The notes under the pieces were generated by a model. The model ran no database searches. It was not told where the DNA came from and was given only the letters and a program-made list of their open reading frames with translations. 64,000 nt of DNA from Botrytis cinerea B05.10 (Eukaryota > Ascomycota > Leotiomycetes > Helotiales > Sclerotiniaceae). A program made the translations under genes and the position numbers. This document shows, in pieces, positions 22,941 to 34,490 of this stretch (position 1 is its first letter; every line of letters begins with the position of its first letter). Location: assembly GCF_000143535.2 (NCBI RefSeq), contig NC_037312.1, forward strand, positions 3,162,001 through 3,226,000. Reading direction: 5' to 3'.

Positions 22941-25900
22941 GTGACTCGAAATGCAACAATGGACCATGCTGTACTATAGATAAGATGCTTTCCTACGTTG
23001 GTCTTTGGTATCGATACAATAGAACAATAGTATTAGTCCTTGATGGCATCGTCGTTAATTATTTTTGTGTCTTCCGTGAGCGTGATTTTCGAGAAATAAA
23101 TCCGAATACTTTCGAAACTAAACGTTCAGCGTAGCATTTGTGTCTGCCTACATTGATCCTCAGCAACCCACGCATGCATTCACACCATTTTCTTCCAAAT
23201 TATCGCAGCATTTTTTCACTATCAGCAAATTTATCGTCTATTGTCATGTGCAACTAGGCCTTGCCATTAGCTCAAAACCAGTGCCACTTCATTTCATTGC
23301 AACGCAATCTTTTTTCTCGCCTGTATACTGTCCTTAGGAGCACATTTCTCGGCCATCCATTTTGTATGGAGAGAAGCTAGTTCAACGGTCGATTGTTCCG
23401 CCCGGAGCAGGGACTGATTCAATACTCTGTGGGCTATTAGTAGAATGGAAATTTCATATCTTTAGGTGCATAATCTACTGCGCAAAAACCTGACGGAGAG
23501 GTCAGAGGGGCTGCTGGGCTGCTGGGTTCGGCGATGGTGCGAAAAGGCGGATCAGGTAACTGAGGCGAATTGAAGGGTCTTTGTTACATTCGCATAAATC
23601 ATTGCATGGTTCTTAAAAATAGAAGCTTCATAATATATTGATTCTGTTCATCTGAGAGGAGTTCACGATACTGGGCAAGAGGATCAAAATCTGCCGAGTT
23701 TCAGGTTTTGATTATCGTGATTTTTGAGATTCTAGTCATGGGACAGCTCTTGATTTGCTGGAGGCAGTTGAATTTCATTTGCACCATGGGGATATAGGGT
23801 GGGCAGCGAGAATAGAAAAAACATGATAAGAATCTTGACGTTGATCGATAGCTACAAAGAATGATGACGATGATGTACATGTGAGATACGAGCTTAGAGA
23901 GGTCAACGGGTAGTCCAGAAAGGATAGTTAGCGTCAGTTTACCACCACAGCAATAGTTGATATTGTCCCTACACCCTTGGTGCTACCTGTCTCACAATGC
24001 CAAAGTATTTTATGCTCTGAATGAACTGCTCTGGCTAATCATACATGTGGCAATTTATGTTTGAATTGAACATAGCTAGGTCTAGTCGTTCTAACCCAGT
24101 TTTTGGCGATGTGACGTTAGGTCATGAGCAAGTGGGAATGCACTCCAATCTTTACAGTCGGACCAAAACTTTTAATGTATGGCCATTTACATGCAAAATT
24201 TGCACCCGCTGAAATATCTCTCGCCTTCAATTGAGTTTTCATGACTATCACTTGATACAAGGGAACGTTGCCACGCACTCCTTGAAAGAATCTGTCCATC
24301 ACAATTCGATGGCTCGTTTCCTGGTTACTTCTCCCACGGTTCGTCTACATATGTCGATATTGAACCATTCAAACCTGTTGATGCGCGATTCTTTCTTCCG
24401 CTAAAGAATATATCAAGATCCGGGACCCGAGTACAATTTTCACGTCGAGCGGTGAAGTTGCATATTTTACGACTTGCTACTGTTGAGACATATCAAGATC
24501 TGAATTATTGCCGACGACATAAAGCGGGTAGGAAATGAACTCGATGCATCTATAGACAAGATCGATTGCATGTTCAGAACTTGAGAACCATTAAATCTCA
24601 ACTGAGCAACGTTGACCAAAATAAAACATTGTACACCGCGCGGTATGAGATTCGATCTAGACAAACCTATGTATGATAGCCTTCAATAAAGTGAAGTTGA
24701 AAGATCTTTGAGGTTCAATTGACATGAATAGCAGTAAGAGTTAACACTTTAGAGTTGGAATGGTTTTCCTAAATCATTTATTCGCCTTGAGACTTCTTAG
24801 CTACAAATTGGAGCAAAAGAAGAAGAAAAAGAAGAACAAGTAAAACAAGGAAAACTCCCAAATGTCCCGAGATTAACAACTACTGGCAATAACCATCTCC
24901 ATGCACTACATGCATCGTCGAGCGAACTATCTATCTACCACCTATTGAATCACCGCTCCGGAACCTCTTTGATCCCTACCTTCCTTTCAAACGAGCAATT
25001 TACAGTCCCAAATCAGTAATCCTCATTACCCCTAAGCCCCATCTATCCAATCCATCACATCTCACAATTCTTCTCAAACTTTTGTTGCACATCGTACCGA
25101 ATCCCGCGCCGAGCTGATGTTTTCAAACCCCTACATCGCTTGCCTCTCAAACGTCCCGCTTCCGAAAATTTGGCGTTCCACATACCGAGTTCCGAAACAC
25201 GAGTTCGGTATTACAGGGGGAGAGAAAAATAAACTACACCGACTGACATTTGATGGGGGCCGAAATCCTAGGTTGTCCGCAAGTTTTCAGATAGGCAACA
25301 GATAATTCGGAGGAGTTCTTTGGGGAAAGGGATTGGATGGGTTTACATGATAAATGGTGATTTCGGGTTGTATTTTTGTGATGGCACCGGGTAGTTAGTT
25401 TTATAGGGTTCGGGTGACTTCCGAGAATTGGTGTACAATTATTTGTCTTGTCCGATCAAACAATTAATATCTGGAAAAATTCAATGAGCGATTGGCATGA
25501 AGAACGACAATATTATGGAATATCATTAAACCATATACATACAGGTAAATTATGTTTTCATTTCGAGCTGGCTCATTGAATTACTGATCTGCCGCTGAGA
25601 CTCCAACTTGTAGCACTTGACTATTCTCGGGACTGGGTTTTTTTGAAATTCGTTTTTGGTTGTCTTAGGTGAAATGTCAATTGGAAAATGTATTCTAGGG
25701 TTGATTGGGGTCTTTTCGAGGCTATTGGATTGGGAAGGGCGTGGACGTTTCAGAGTAAACCTTGTGATTTCAGAGATTGAGAATTCTTGTTTGTGCAAAG
25801 AATGATAACCATATAGCCGCTTCTTAAATCACGTTTTGGTGCCCATGTCGCTCAAAATTCAGATTGGTGCAAATCAACACTGGCAAGTGAAATTTCAATA

Positions 25901-26057
25901 ACATCCAACGCGACAGGTATTATCATTGTGAGATACTTGTAAATGTAGTTGCTGTTGAGTTTATTATCTGAAAGTCATCGACAACATGGTTTGGTTATTC
26001 GACTTCTAGCATTGAGCTACGAGATTGCGTCGATAGTTGGCGGATTCACCTCTCGGT
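22941..26057. other. Long intergenic region, no gene supported
   Basis: About 3.1 kb of ordinary composition without a recognisable gene. Open frames are all under 85 codons, on both strands, and I could not assemble them into a plausible spliced protein. The stretch 24780-25110 is rich in AAGAAGAAAAAG followed by pyrimidine-rich CCATCTATCC-type sequence, which looks like a promoter or 5' leader. A lncRNA or a small multi-exon gene cannot be excluded. Confidence 0.4.
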
Positions 26058-27142
26058 TCACTTGGTACCCGAAATTATTTTTGCCATAGGATGCTGATCA
26101 GTGTCGACAATCAAAAGCTTTTCCTCACCTCGGCCGAGTATTCCGTAGACATTAACTTCGCCACCCTTGATACCTAGGATTGTGCTAGTTCCGGCATACG
26201 TTGATTCGCCTTCAGCTCCGCACCGATTGGCGAGAACAATAATGATTTCTTCTGTCCTACTAGCTTCAATTATAGGTTTCAGTCTAGAAATCCAGTAAGA
26301 GATTGTATCCATATCAGGCTCTCTTGCCAATAGACTGTAAGGTAATTGATCTTGTCTTGTAAGCCAAGCCATGGACATGATGACAAGATTTGCTTTCTTT
26401 TGAAGTACATGAAAAGCAAATTCACAAGCATTCCAAGGAGTTTCGAATTTATATGGATTCAAGTCCATGCCTATGAATCATGAGTATCAGTGAGTTTATC
26501 GGAAATGTTGAGATGTTATCAAGTATGAGTTTTTGTGCTCGAATGATGTGCTAAATACTTACAGATTCCCATTGCCACAGTCCCTAGACCCTCGATATCT
26601 CCATCAAAAAAGCCAGATCCTTCATGAGCCCAAGTTTCATCTGTATAATATAGGAATGACTTTCGATAGTTGGCGATAGTCTTGCCATCCTTATCCATCG
26701 TAACCGTAGAATTATAGCATTTGGAATTTGTTGATCCACTAGATAAATCGCCAACTTTCTCTGGATAACCAACCGTAACTATACAGTTGTGCCTGAGAGC
26801 TGCCGTGCGTGCCCACGAAGACGTGACACCGGAAGTAGTCGGCTCAAGGTAAGGAGTGATTTGTTCCAAAGAAGAGAAATTATAACCTACATAAGAGTTA
26901 GTCGCGAAATTGACAAGATACTATCATCGAAGACATCTAGGATGTGATGATTACCAGAGAATGCCATCTCAGGCAATACTAAAAGATCGAGATCTTCCGG
27001 TTTTGCTTTCGCGAGTATTGCATCCGCCTTTGTGAAGTTATTTTTGACATCTCCGACCTATATTGTGGTATTAGCTATGTTTGTAAATAACGTGACTGAA
27101 TTGTCTTACTTGAGGATCGAACTGTAAACAAGCAATTCTCAT
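26058..27142 (-). CDS. Nitrilase-superfamily amidohydrolase, N-terminal amidase (NTA1)-like
   Basis: About 290 residues from exons 27142-27110, 27057-26955, 26886-26563 and 26470-26058. Nitrilase-fold enzymes hydrolyse C-N bonds; the closest pattern is protein N-terminal asparagine/glutamine amidohydrolase, which feeds the Arg/N-degron pathway. The catalytic triad is intact: Glu41 in VLPEMAFSG, Lys121 in NYRKSFLYYTDETW, and Cys154 in AMGICMDLNPYKF (split by intron 3 after its first base). The N-terminus MRIACLQFDPQVGDVKNN is typical and fixes the start. All four splice junctions keep the frame (introns 52, 68 and 92 nt). The protein is short at the C-terminus compared with NTA1 proteins as I remember them; other fungal nitrilases of unknown substrate share this architecture. 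Confidence 0.88.
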
Positions 27143-27632
27143 ACTTATGAATCTCCTTAGGATTTGTAGAGATTGAATATCAAAGGCTTTCTTGTGAAAG
27201 TGGCAAGCACGGAGAACTCCTCAGATTATACGACAGTGCGTGTTGAATTCCAGTTCTCCGGTGTCCGTTCGCACTGTAGACAATCGTGACAAGGATTTCA
27301 CCCCGAGAATGTCTAGTGCTCTGACAGTAAGCTCGTCAGGTAGCAGCTAGGAGAAAACAATTCGAGAAGGTTAGATTGTTCAGCCTCTACCCCGCTATTT
27401 GTTCAACCGCTATGAGATTATTCGAATACCAATCTCGTACACAAACCCTGTGGAAACCTTCTTAAACTTGTCAAATATCACTTCCCTTCGAGGTTCGACC
27501 CCTGATAAGTTCTTGATCAATGATTATGCAGAATGAAAGAGTGATGTAGGTAACGCTGTGCGATATCACCAAAGTTTGATTGATAAATGGCGGAAATGTG
27601 GATACGGAGTGCGATTACGAAGAAGGAAATGG
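27143..27632. other. Promoter region of the amidase gene up to the edge of the AT-rich block
   Basis: About 490 bp of normal composition containing the presumed promoter of the leftward amidase gene. It ends abruptly at the TA dinucleotide (27633-27634) that marks the first transposon. A box-B-like word GGTTCGACCCC at about 27492 is not accompanied by a foldable tRNA. Confidence 0.45.
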
Positions 27633-27634
27633 TA

Positions 27635-28053
27635 ATGTAGTTGAACACCGAGTGGCCCATTTCAAATATATATAAATTTCGTCTGTGTGTAACCGTGCAC
27701 TTGCTTTATTTATTGATATAATTTGAAAAGGGTTGAAAATATCGAAATTTAATTACATGAATATTATAAAAATCTAGTTGTTTATCAAAAATTCGAATTA
27801 TTATAATAGTTATTATAAAAATAACTTTTTTATAACGAAAATCGTAACAATTTCTATTTTTTTAAAATATAATAGAAATATTTATAAAAAAACTAAATTT
27901 ATAAAAAGCTGATTTTCTATTAATATTTAATATTTTTCTCTTTTTAAAAAATAATATATATTTATTAAAATATAAATATTAGAAAAAGCTCAATTTTAGT
28001 GTATTTTGAAATGAGCTACTCGGTGATATGAGTCACTCGGTATTAAACTATAT
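27635..28053. mobile_element. Non-autonomous Fot1/pogo-type MITE, copy 1 (419 bp, TA-flanked)
   Basis: The left end reads ATGTAGTTGAACACCGAGTGG and the right end, reverse-complemented, ATATAGTTTAATACCGAGTGA, so the termini are inverted repeats. Each end abuts a TA dinucleotide (27633-27634 and 28054-28055), the Tc1/mariner target duplication. The left terminus lacks one of the two subterminal repeat words that other copies have. The interior contains the conserved CGTCTGTGTGTAACCGTGCAC block near the left end and GTGTATTTTGAAAT near the right, shared with copies 2, 3 and 4. Heavily C-to-T degraded. Confidence 0.8.
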
Positions 28054-28070
28054 TATATAATCAAGATATA

Positions 28071-28505
28071 ACGTAGTTTATCATCGAGTGGGTCATATCA
28101 TCGAGTGGGCCACTATAAATACATATAAAATTCGTCTGTGCGTAACCGTGCATTTTCTTCATTTAATAATATAATTTTATAAAATTTGAAATTATGAGAT
28201 CTGATTATATAAATATCATAAAAATTTAATTTGTTTTTCAAAATTTTAATTAGTACAGGAGTTATTATTGAAAGAACATTTTTGTAACGAAAATCGTAAC
28301 AATTTGTGATTTTTATAGAATATAATACAAATTTTCATATAAAAATTGAGTATTTGTATAAGAAATCTTTTCTTATTGATAAATCTTTTTTCTTTTTCAA
28401 AAATATTGATTAATTATTAAAATGTAAATATTATGAAAAGGCTAATTTTAGTGTATTTTGAAGTGGCCCACTCGATGATATGACCCACTCGATGATAAAC
28501 CACGT
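28071..28505. mobile_element. Non-autonomous Fot1/pogo-type MITE, copy 2 (435 bp, TA-flanked)
   Basis: The best preserved copy. Terminal inverted repeats of about 45 bp begin ACGTRGTTTATCATCGAGTG, and the word ATCATCGAGTGGGYC occurs twice in tandem in each terminus. TA duplications lie at 28069-28070 and 28506-28507. The interior carries CGTCTGTGCGTAACCGTGCA near the left end and a CGAAAATCGTAACAAT block in the middle. There is no coding capacity; mobilisation in trans by a related autonomous element is expected. Confidence 0.85.
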
Positions 28506-29058
28506 TATTCTATTAACGTGGTTTATCATCGAGTGAATCATATCATTGAGTGAATTGCTTTCACTTCAATTTGTACTTTCAAAATTATATTATTCAATAA
28601 CAATTGAATCAATTAATTAAAATTATAAAGAATCTAATAATCTAAAATCTATTATATTATTTTAATAGATTCTTATATTATATCCTATTTTTTTATATTT
28701 ACTATAATATTAATTAGAAAATACTTGTTTATTAGAATTCCCTTTTTTTTTAATATTTGTTATATTGAATTTGAATATTAATCTTTTATTAAAATAATAT
28801 ATCTAAAGCTGTTTATTCAATAAATATTTCTTTTTAATATAATTAAGTTTTTTTTAATATATTAATAACATGATTTATCATTGAATAGATCATATCATTG
28901 AGTAAACCACTTTCATTTCAATTTACATTTTCAATCCTATATTATTCAATAATAATTGAATTAATTGATTAAAGCTATTAAGAATCTAATAATTTAGGAT
29001 CTATTATATTGTTTTGATAAGTTTTTATATTATATTTTGTTTTTTTATATTTATTATA

Positions 29059-29494
29059 ACGTGGTTTAATAGTGGCTCGGTCATATTAGTAAGTCGGCCA
29101 TCATTTTTACAAACAAAATACGTCTGTGCATGAACGTGCACTTTCTTTATTTAATGATATAATTTTCTAAAAATCTAATATTAAATATTTGATTATATAT
29201 AGATAATAAAAATCTAATTAGTTTTAATAAATTAGAATTTTTAAAATAGTTATTATAAAAAAAGCTTTTTTGTAATGAAAATCGTGACAATTTTGATTTT
29301 TTTTGAAATCGAAAAGAATTATTTGGAAAAAAACTATATTTTTGAATAACTGATTCTTTATTATTATTTAATATTCTTTTTTCTTTCAAAAATAATGATT
29401 AATAATTAAAATATGAATATTGAAAAAGGCTGATTTTATATGTATTTTGAAGTGGCCGACCCACTGATATGACCGAGCTACTGATAAACTACGT
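29059..29494. mobile_element. Non-autonomous Fot1/pogo-type MITE, copy 3 (436 bp), nested in element B
   Basis: Termini ACGTGGTTTAATAGTGGCTC and, reverse-complemented, ACGTAGTTTATCAGTAGCTC; TA at 29057-29058 and 29495-29496. Removing the element and one TA restores TATTTATTATAATATTTATT, matching the uninterrupted relative at about 28691-28720 in element A. It carries the CGTCTGTGCATGAACGTGCAC block near the left end like the other copies. This makes a three-deep nest: copy 3 in B in A. Confidence 0.85.
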
Positions 29495-29865
29495 TAATAT
29501 TTATTAGAAAATGTTGTAATATTAGAATTCCTTTTTTTTTAATGTTTATTATATTGAATTTGAATATTAATCTTTTGTTGAGATAATATATTAAAAGCTT
29601 TTTGTTTAATGAATATTTCTTTTTATTGTAATTGAGTTTTTTTTGTATATTGATATTTATTTAATATTTTATTTGCTTTTTGAAGTATATAATTCTTTAT
29701 ATTTAAAAATATATTTTTATAAATTAATCTTTTTGTATTTTTAATTAAAGTTAATATAATTTCGAATATAAATATAGGAAAGTTTATTTGATAATGAGTT
29801 ATTTAAGATTTAATTAATATTGATTGAGAAAGAGTTTTAATTGGATTATAAAAGGGTTGAAAGAT

Positions 29866-30243
29866 TTATTGTTTTAAATTGAAAAAGGGGAGAATAGGTA
29901 TATAAATTCGAATATCTAATTTTGAAAATATAGTTTTAGAATTAAATAATATTAAATTTGCTTTTTGAAATTCTGATTTTATATTTTGAAAAATGATTGA
30001 TTTTTTATATATAGTTTTGAAAATTATAAAAAATTCAATTTTCGAAATATAATTGATATATATTTTAATAAATCTATTAATTTGATTATTATATAAATAT
30101 TTTAAATTGTTAAAATAGTTAATATTAAATGATTGAATTAAATAATTTGAATATAATAATAAATGTAAATATATAATATTATTTTTTTTGTAATATATTT
30201 GAAAAGTTATTGATTTATAATTTTCATATTTATTTAATATCAA
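29866..30243 (-). pseudogene. Relic of a Fot1/pogo DDE-superfamily transposase (C-terminal part)
   Basis: A 125-codon open frame in element B whose translation follows the C-terminal third of Fot1/pogo transposases: the block around LLLYSNYLIQSFNINYF, then NQINRFIKIYINYISK, and further on the FSKLDIRIYIP segment that follows the DDE core. Most Gln/Asp/Cys/Pro codons expected in intact relatives have become Ile, Asn, Phe, Tyr or Leu codons, the footprint of RIP. Related but shorter remains exist in element D (37941-38153, minus, cut by a MITE at 38131). Not functional. Confidence 0.7.
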
Positions 30244-32624
30244 TATTCAATATTTTTTTTTTGATTTTTAATATACTTATTGAAGTATTTCAATTATTTT
30301 GAATTTGTTTTATTGTTTATTTATTTATTAAATATAGATTTAATAATTCATTTTGTAGGAAGATTTGTTTTGATGTATTAATTGAAGAAATGAATTTGTT
30401 TTTGAATTATTAGAAATAGAAGAATAATTTCACTCTTTTTATTTCCATATACTATTATTGTAATTTATTTTTAATTATTTGATTATATTGTTTTGCTTTT
30501 GTTATTTCATTTAATATTAATTATTATTATTATTATATATATAATCTTTATTATAAAGTTTGTTTTATTGAAATTATAGAAATCTCTATTCAAAATATTA
30601 TATTTCGTTTATATATTTGTAATTAATCAAAACTACTTTTGAAAAAGTTTAGGATTTTTATAAAAAGTTTTTTGAAAGTTATAAATATAACTAAAATATA
30701 TCTTTAATTCAATTCAACACTTTACAAATCAATATATCTAAAGTTTTCTAATATTCTTTATATTTTTTAATTTGAGAATATGATTTGCTATATCTTTCAC
30801 TTTTTTATATTTAAATAGAAAACCTTTCGAATTTATATTAAGAATATATTAAATAATAATTTCCTTTTTTAATTTTATAAGTTTATATCGATTCATTCGA
30901 GTTTTGGTATATAAAGTTAAACTATTTATTTTATATATAAAGATTGTATAAGGGATATTATATAATTAGAAAGCTTTTCGAAGATTTAGTTTTTTATTGT
31001 TTTCAATAACTTTAATAATTAAATGCAAATGTGCTTTTTTATTATTAAATTATATAATAAATGATTGATAAATTGTATATTGAAGTTGGTTGTGTTTATT
31101 AAGGTGAAAGTGGTTTATTCGATGATATGGTTTATTCGATGATAAATCACGTTATTTGTTTAATGTTTAATTTGTTATTTGAAATATATAATTCTTTTTA
31201 TATAAAAATATATTTTTATGAATTAATCTTTTTATATTTTTAATTAAAATTGATATAGTTTTGAATATAAATATGAAAAAGTTTAATTGATAATAAATTA
31301 TTTGAAATTCAATCAATATTAATTGAAAAAGAGCTCTTATTAAATTATAAAAAGTTTAAAAGATTTATTAATTTAAATCGAAAAAAGAAAAGATAGATAT
31401 ATAAATTCGAATATTTAATTTCGAAAATACAATTATAAAATTGAATAGAATTAAATTTGTTTTTTAAAATTCTGATTTTATATTTTAAAATATAATTAAT
31501 TTCTTATATATAGTTTTAAAAGTTATAAATAATTTGATTTTTGAAATATAATTAATATAGATTTCAATAAATCTATTAATTTGATTATTATATAAATATT
31601 TTAGATTATTAAAATAACCAATATCAAATGATTGAATTAAATGATTTGAATATAATAGTAAATATAAATATATAATATTATTCTTTTTATAATATATTTA
31701 AAAAGTTATTAATTTATTACCTTTATATTTATTCAATATTAATATTTGGTATTTAATTTTTTTAATTTTCAATATACTTATTAAAATATTTCAATTATTT
31801 TAAATCTATTTTATTATTTGTTTTATAAAAAGATTCATTTCGATATATCAATTGAAAAAATGAATTTGTTTTTAAACTATTAGAAATAAAAGAATCATTT
31901 CATTCTTTTCATTTTTGTATATTATTATTATAACTTATTCTCGATTATCTAACTATATTGATTTATTTTTATTATATCTCTTAATATTAATAATAATTAT
32001 TATTATATATATAATTTCTATTACAAAATTTATTTTATTGAAATTATAAAAATCTTTATTCAAAGTATTATATTTTACTTATATATTTACAATTAATTAA
32101 AACTACTCTTTAATAAATTTAAAATTCTTATAAAAAACTCTTTGAAAACTATAAATATAATTAAAATATGTTTTTAATTTAATTCAATACTTTATAAATC
32201 AATATATTCAAAACTTTTCAATATTCTTTATATTCTTCGATTTGAAAATATAAATTATATTTTCTATATTCTTAAATTTGAAGAAAAAACCTTTCAAATC
32301 TATATCGAATATATATTCAATAATAATATCCTCTTCTAATTTTAAAAGATCATAAACTTTATATTAATATTCTATACAAAAAATAAAACTATTAATTCTA
32401 TATTATAATATCATATACAAAACATTATACATTTTAACAATCTTTCAAATACTTAATTTTTTTTTTTTTTTTTAAATAACTTCGATAATAAGAAATATAC
32501 AAGCTTTTTAATTATTCAAATTCATTGTAAATCGTTAATAAAACGCATGTTGAAAAAAAAAGTATAAATTAAGATGAAAATGACCTATATGGTGATATAG
32601 CCCACTTGCTGATAAGTCACGTTA

Positions 32625-33110
<486 letters not shown>

Positions 33111-33300
33111 ATAAATCAATATTTTAAACCTTCAGCTCTTTATTCAGAGAAATCCTAGAATTCTAAACCTTTTTAATTGAGTCTAAACTATCTAAATTAT
33201 ATTGTGTTTTAATATAGATATTAATAGATCAAAAGAGTAATTTTTAATGTAAAAAGGTGACTCAAAACAGGGGTGGCTAGAAAGTAAGGTAGTTGACTTA

Positions 33301-33653
33301 GGGCCCGTTCGGATCGTTTTTTTAATTTATTGATTAAGAATTTAATCTAAATTTTATAGATCTATAAAATATAAAATAAAAAATATTAACAAATGTTATA
33401 AAATGTTAGTAAAAGTTATATTATAGATTTGACGAGGCTTAGTAAGACTATTATATAAATTTTCAAAATTTATAAATTCACAATTTTGTAACTTTTTATA
33501 ATTCAATATAAGTGTTTAGCAAATCAGTTTTTTTCAATTTTATTATCAATATAAATTATTGAGCAATATTTGCATTCAGTAAATGCTCATTTAGACCTAT
33601 ATTATTAACAAATATAATTCTATATCGCCTAAAAAATCGATACGAACGGGCCC
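33301..33653. mobile_element. PIF/Harbinger-type MITE (353 bp) with TTA target duplications
   Basis: The left terminus GGGCCCGTTCGGATCG and the right terminus, reverse-complemented, GGGCCCGTTCGTATCG match at 15 of 16 positions. The element is flanked by TTA on both sides (33298-33300 and 33654-33656), the usual target duplication of PIF/Harbinger (Tourist-like) elements, whose termini often start GGG...GTT. The interior is AT-rich with no coding capacity. The GC-rich ends are intact although the surroundings are degraded, suggesting a late arrival. Confidence 0.85.
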
Positions 33654-33656
33654 TTA

Positions 33657-34490
33657 TATACTAGATTGAAATAGTTTCCTTAGGTTTTCCCCCCTTGCCG
33701 AATTGGAAAAACTAATTTCAATCAATAGAAAATTTTATATATTATTTATAATCAATCAGAAAAGGTTATATAAATTTACAAATATGAAAATAACCTACTA
33801 TAAAGATATATGATTATATAATACATGGAGTATATAATCACTTTGTTTGCTTCTACAAATCCATGAAGATTCATATTTAGAGAAAATTTATTTGGTTTGT
33901 TGATAAACCGTTGTAGAGTTTTAATCCTACAGAGGAGGGTACGATGTAGGAAGATACGATGTCATTGCACCACGTCAAGCTGACATGACATCCCTTGTAC
34001 GGAAAACTTATTTAGTCTACGGTATTCGGCTCTGGCAACTACCTAGTCAACGGCACAGTAGCGCGCAAAGTAAATTTCAGAGTAGCGCTTAGCCAACCAC
34101 AAAGTAACGTGGCGCTGATGACACGCTATAACTATATCAACCCCCCAAAGTTCGCACTTCAACACAACTCGTCATAACGTCACTCAATATAGGATTGAAA
34201 CTCTAGAGATTTACCGTCAAGTTATTTATTTTTTGATTCATATATCAAAACCTCAAACCGAATCCTACATTACAATTCATACCAACACTGCAAATTTTTG
34301 TTTCATTAATTTGCTCACCAATTCAATTATCAAAGGGCACTCTCAAAAATTACCACGTCAAATTTTGTAGTACCACTGTAACTGCCTATTGGGTCATTAT
34401 TTTGACAGACGGCTGTAGTTGGAGATCAATTACGCTACCTGGTATCACTTCCCTCAATCGTCATCGTCCACTGTTATAAGCGCAACTAGC
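33657..34490. other. Transition from repeat to gene island; promoter of the F-box gene
   Basis: Composition rises from AT-rich (to about 33880) to normal by about 33930. A short near-duplicate, GGTACGATGTAGGAAGATACGATGT, occurs at about 33938-33962. The final 300 bases before the ATG are likely the promoter and leader of the F-box gene. No other feature was recognised. Confidence 0.4.

Larger units (their letters stand above)
28868..31152. mobile_element. RIP-degraded Fot1/pogo-type transposon B nested in A (about 1.85 kb without its own insertion)
   Basis: The ends ACATGATTTATCATTGAATA and, reverse-complemented, ACGTGATTTATCATCGAATA are matched inverted repeats. TA lies at 28866-28867 and 31153-31154. 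It is itself split by MITE copy 3 (29059-29494). The minus strand of its interior retains a recognisable C-terminal part of a DDE transposase (see 29866-30243). Length, TA duplication and terminal ACGT fit fungal Fot1/pogo elements. Confidence 0.8.
28516..32622. mobile_element. RIP-degraded Fot1/pogo-type transposon A (about 1.82 kb once nested insertions are removed)
   Basis: Ends ACGTGGTTTATCATCGAGTG (left) and, reverse-complemented, ACGTGACTTATCAGCAAGTG (right), flanked by TA at 28514-28515 and 32623-32624. The body is interrupted at 28868-31152 by element B. Sequence on the two sides of B is continuous when aligned to B's own interior (an AAGTTTTTTTTAATATATTAA block on the left joins a TTTGTTTAATG block on the right). 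Stop codons are everywhere, so no functional transposase can be made. The subterminal words differ between its two ends, unlike other copies. Confidence 0.75.

Noticed and set aside
27488..27502. GGTTCGACCCC resembling a tRNA B box
   Set aside because: The five-base T stem pairs at only three positions, and no A box, anticodon arm or acceptor stem can be formed around it.
29147..29389. 80-codon minus-strand frame inside MITE copy 3
   Set aside because: The MITE is non-coding; the frame is an effect of AT-rich sequence and is not shared intact by sister copies.
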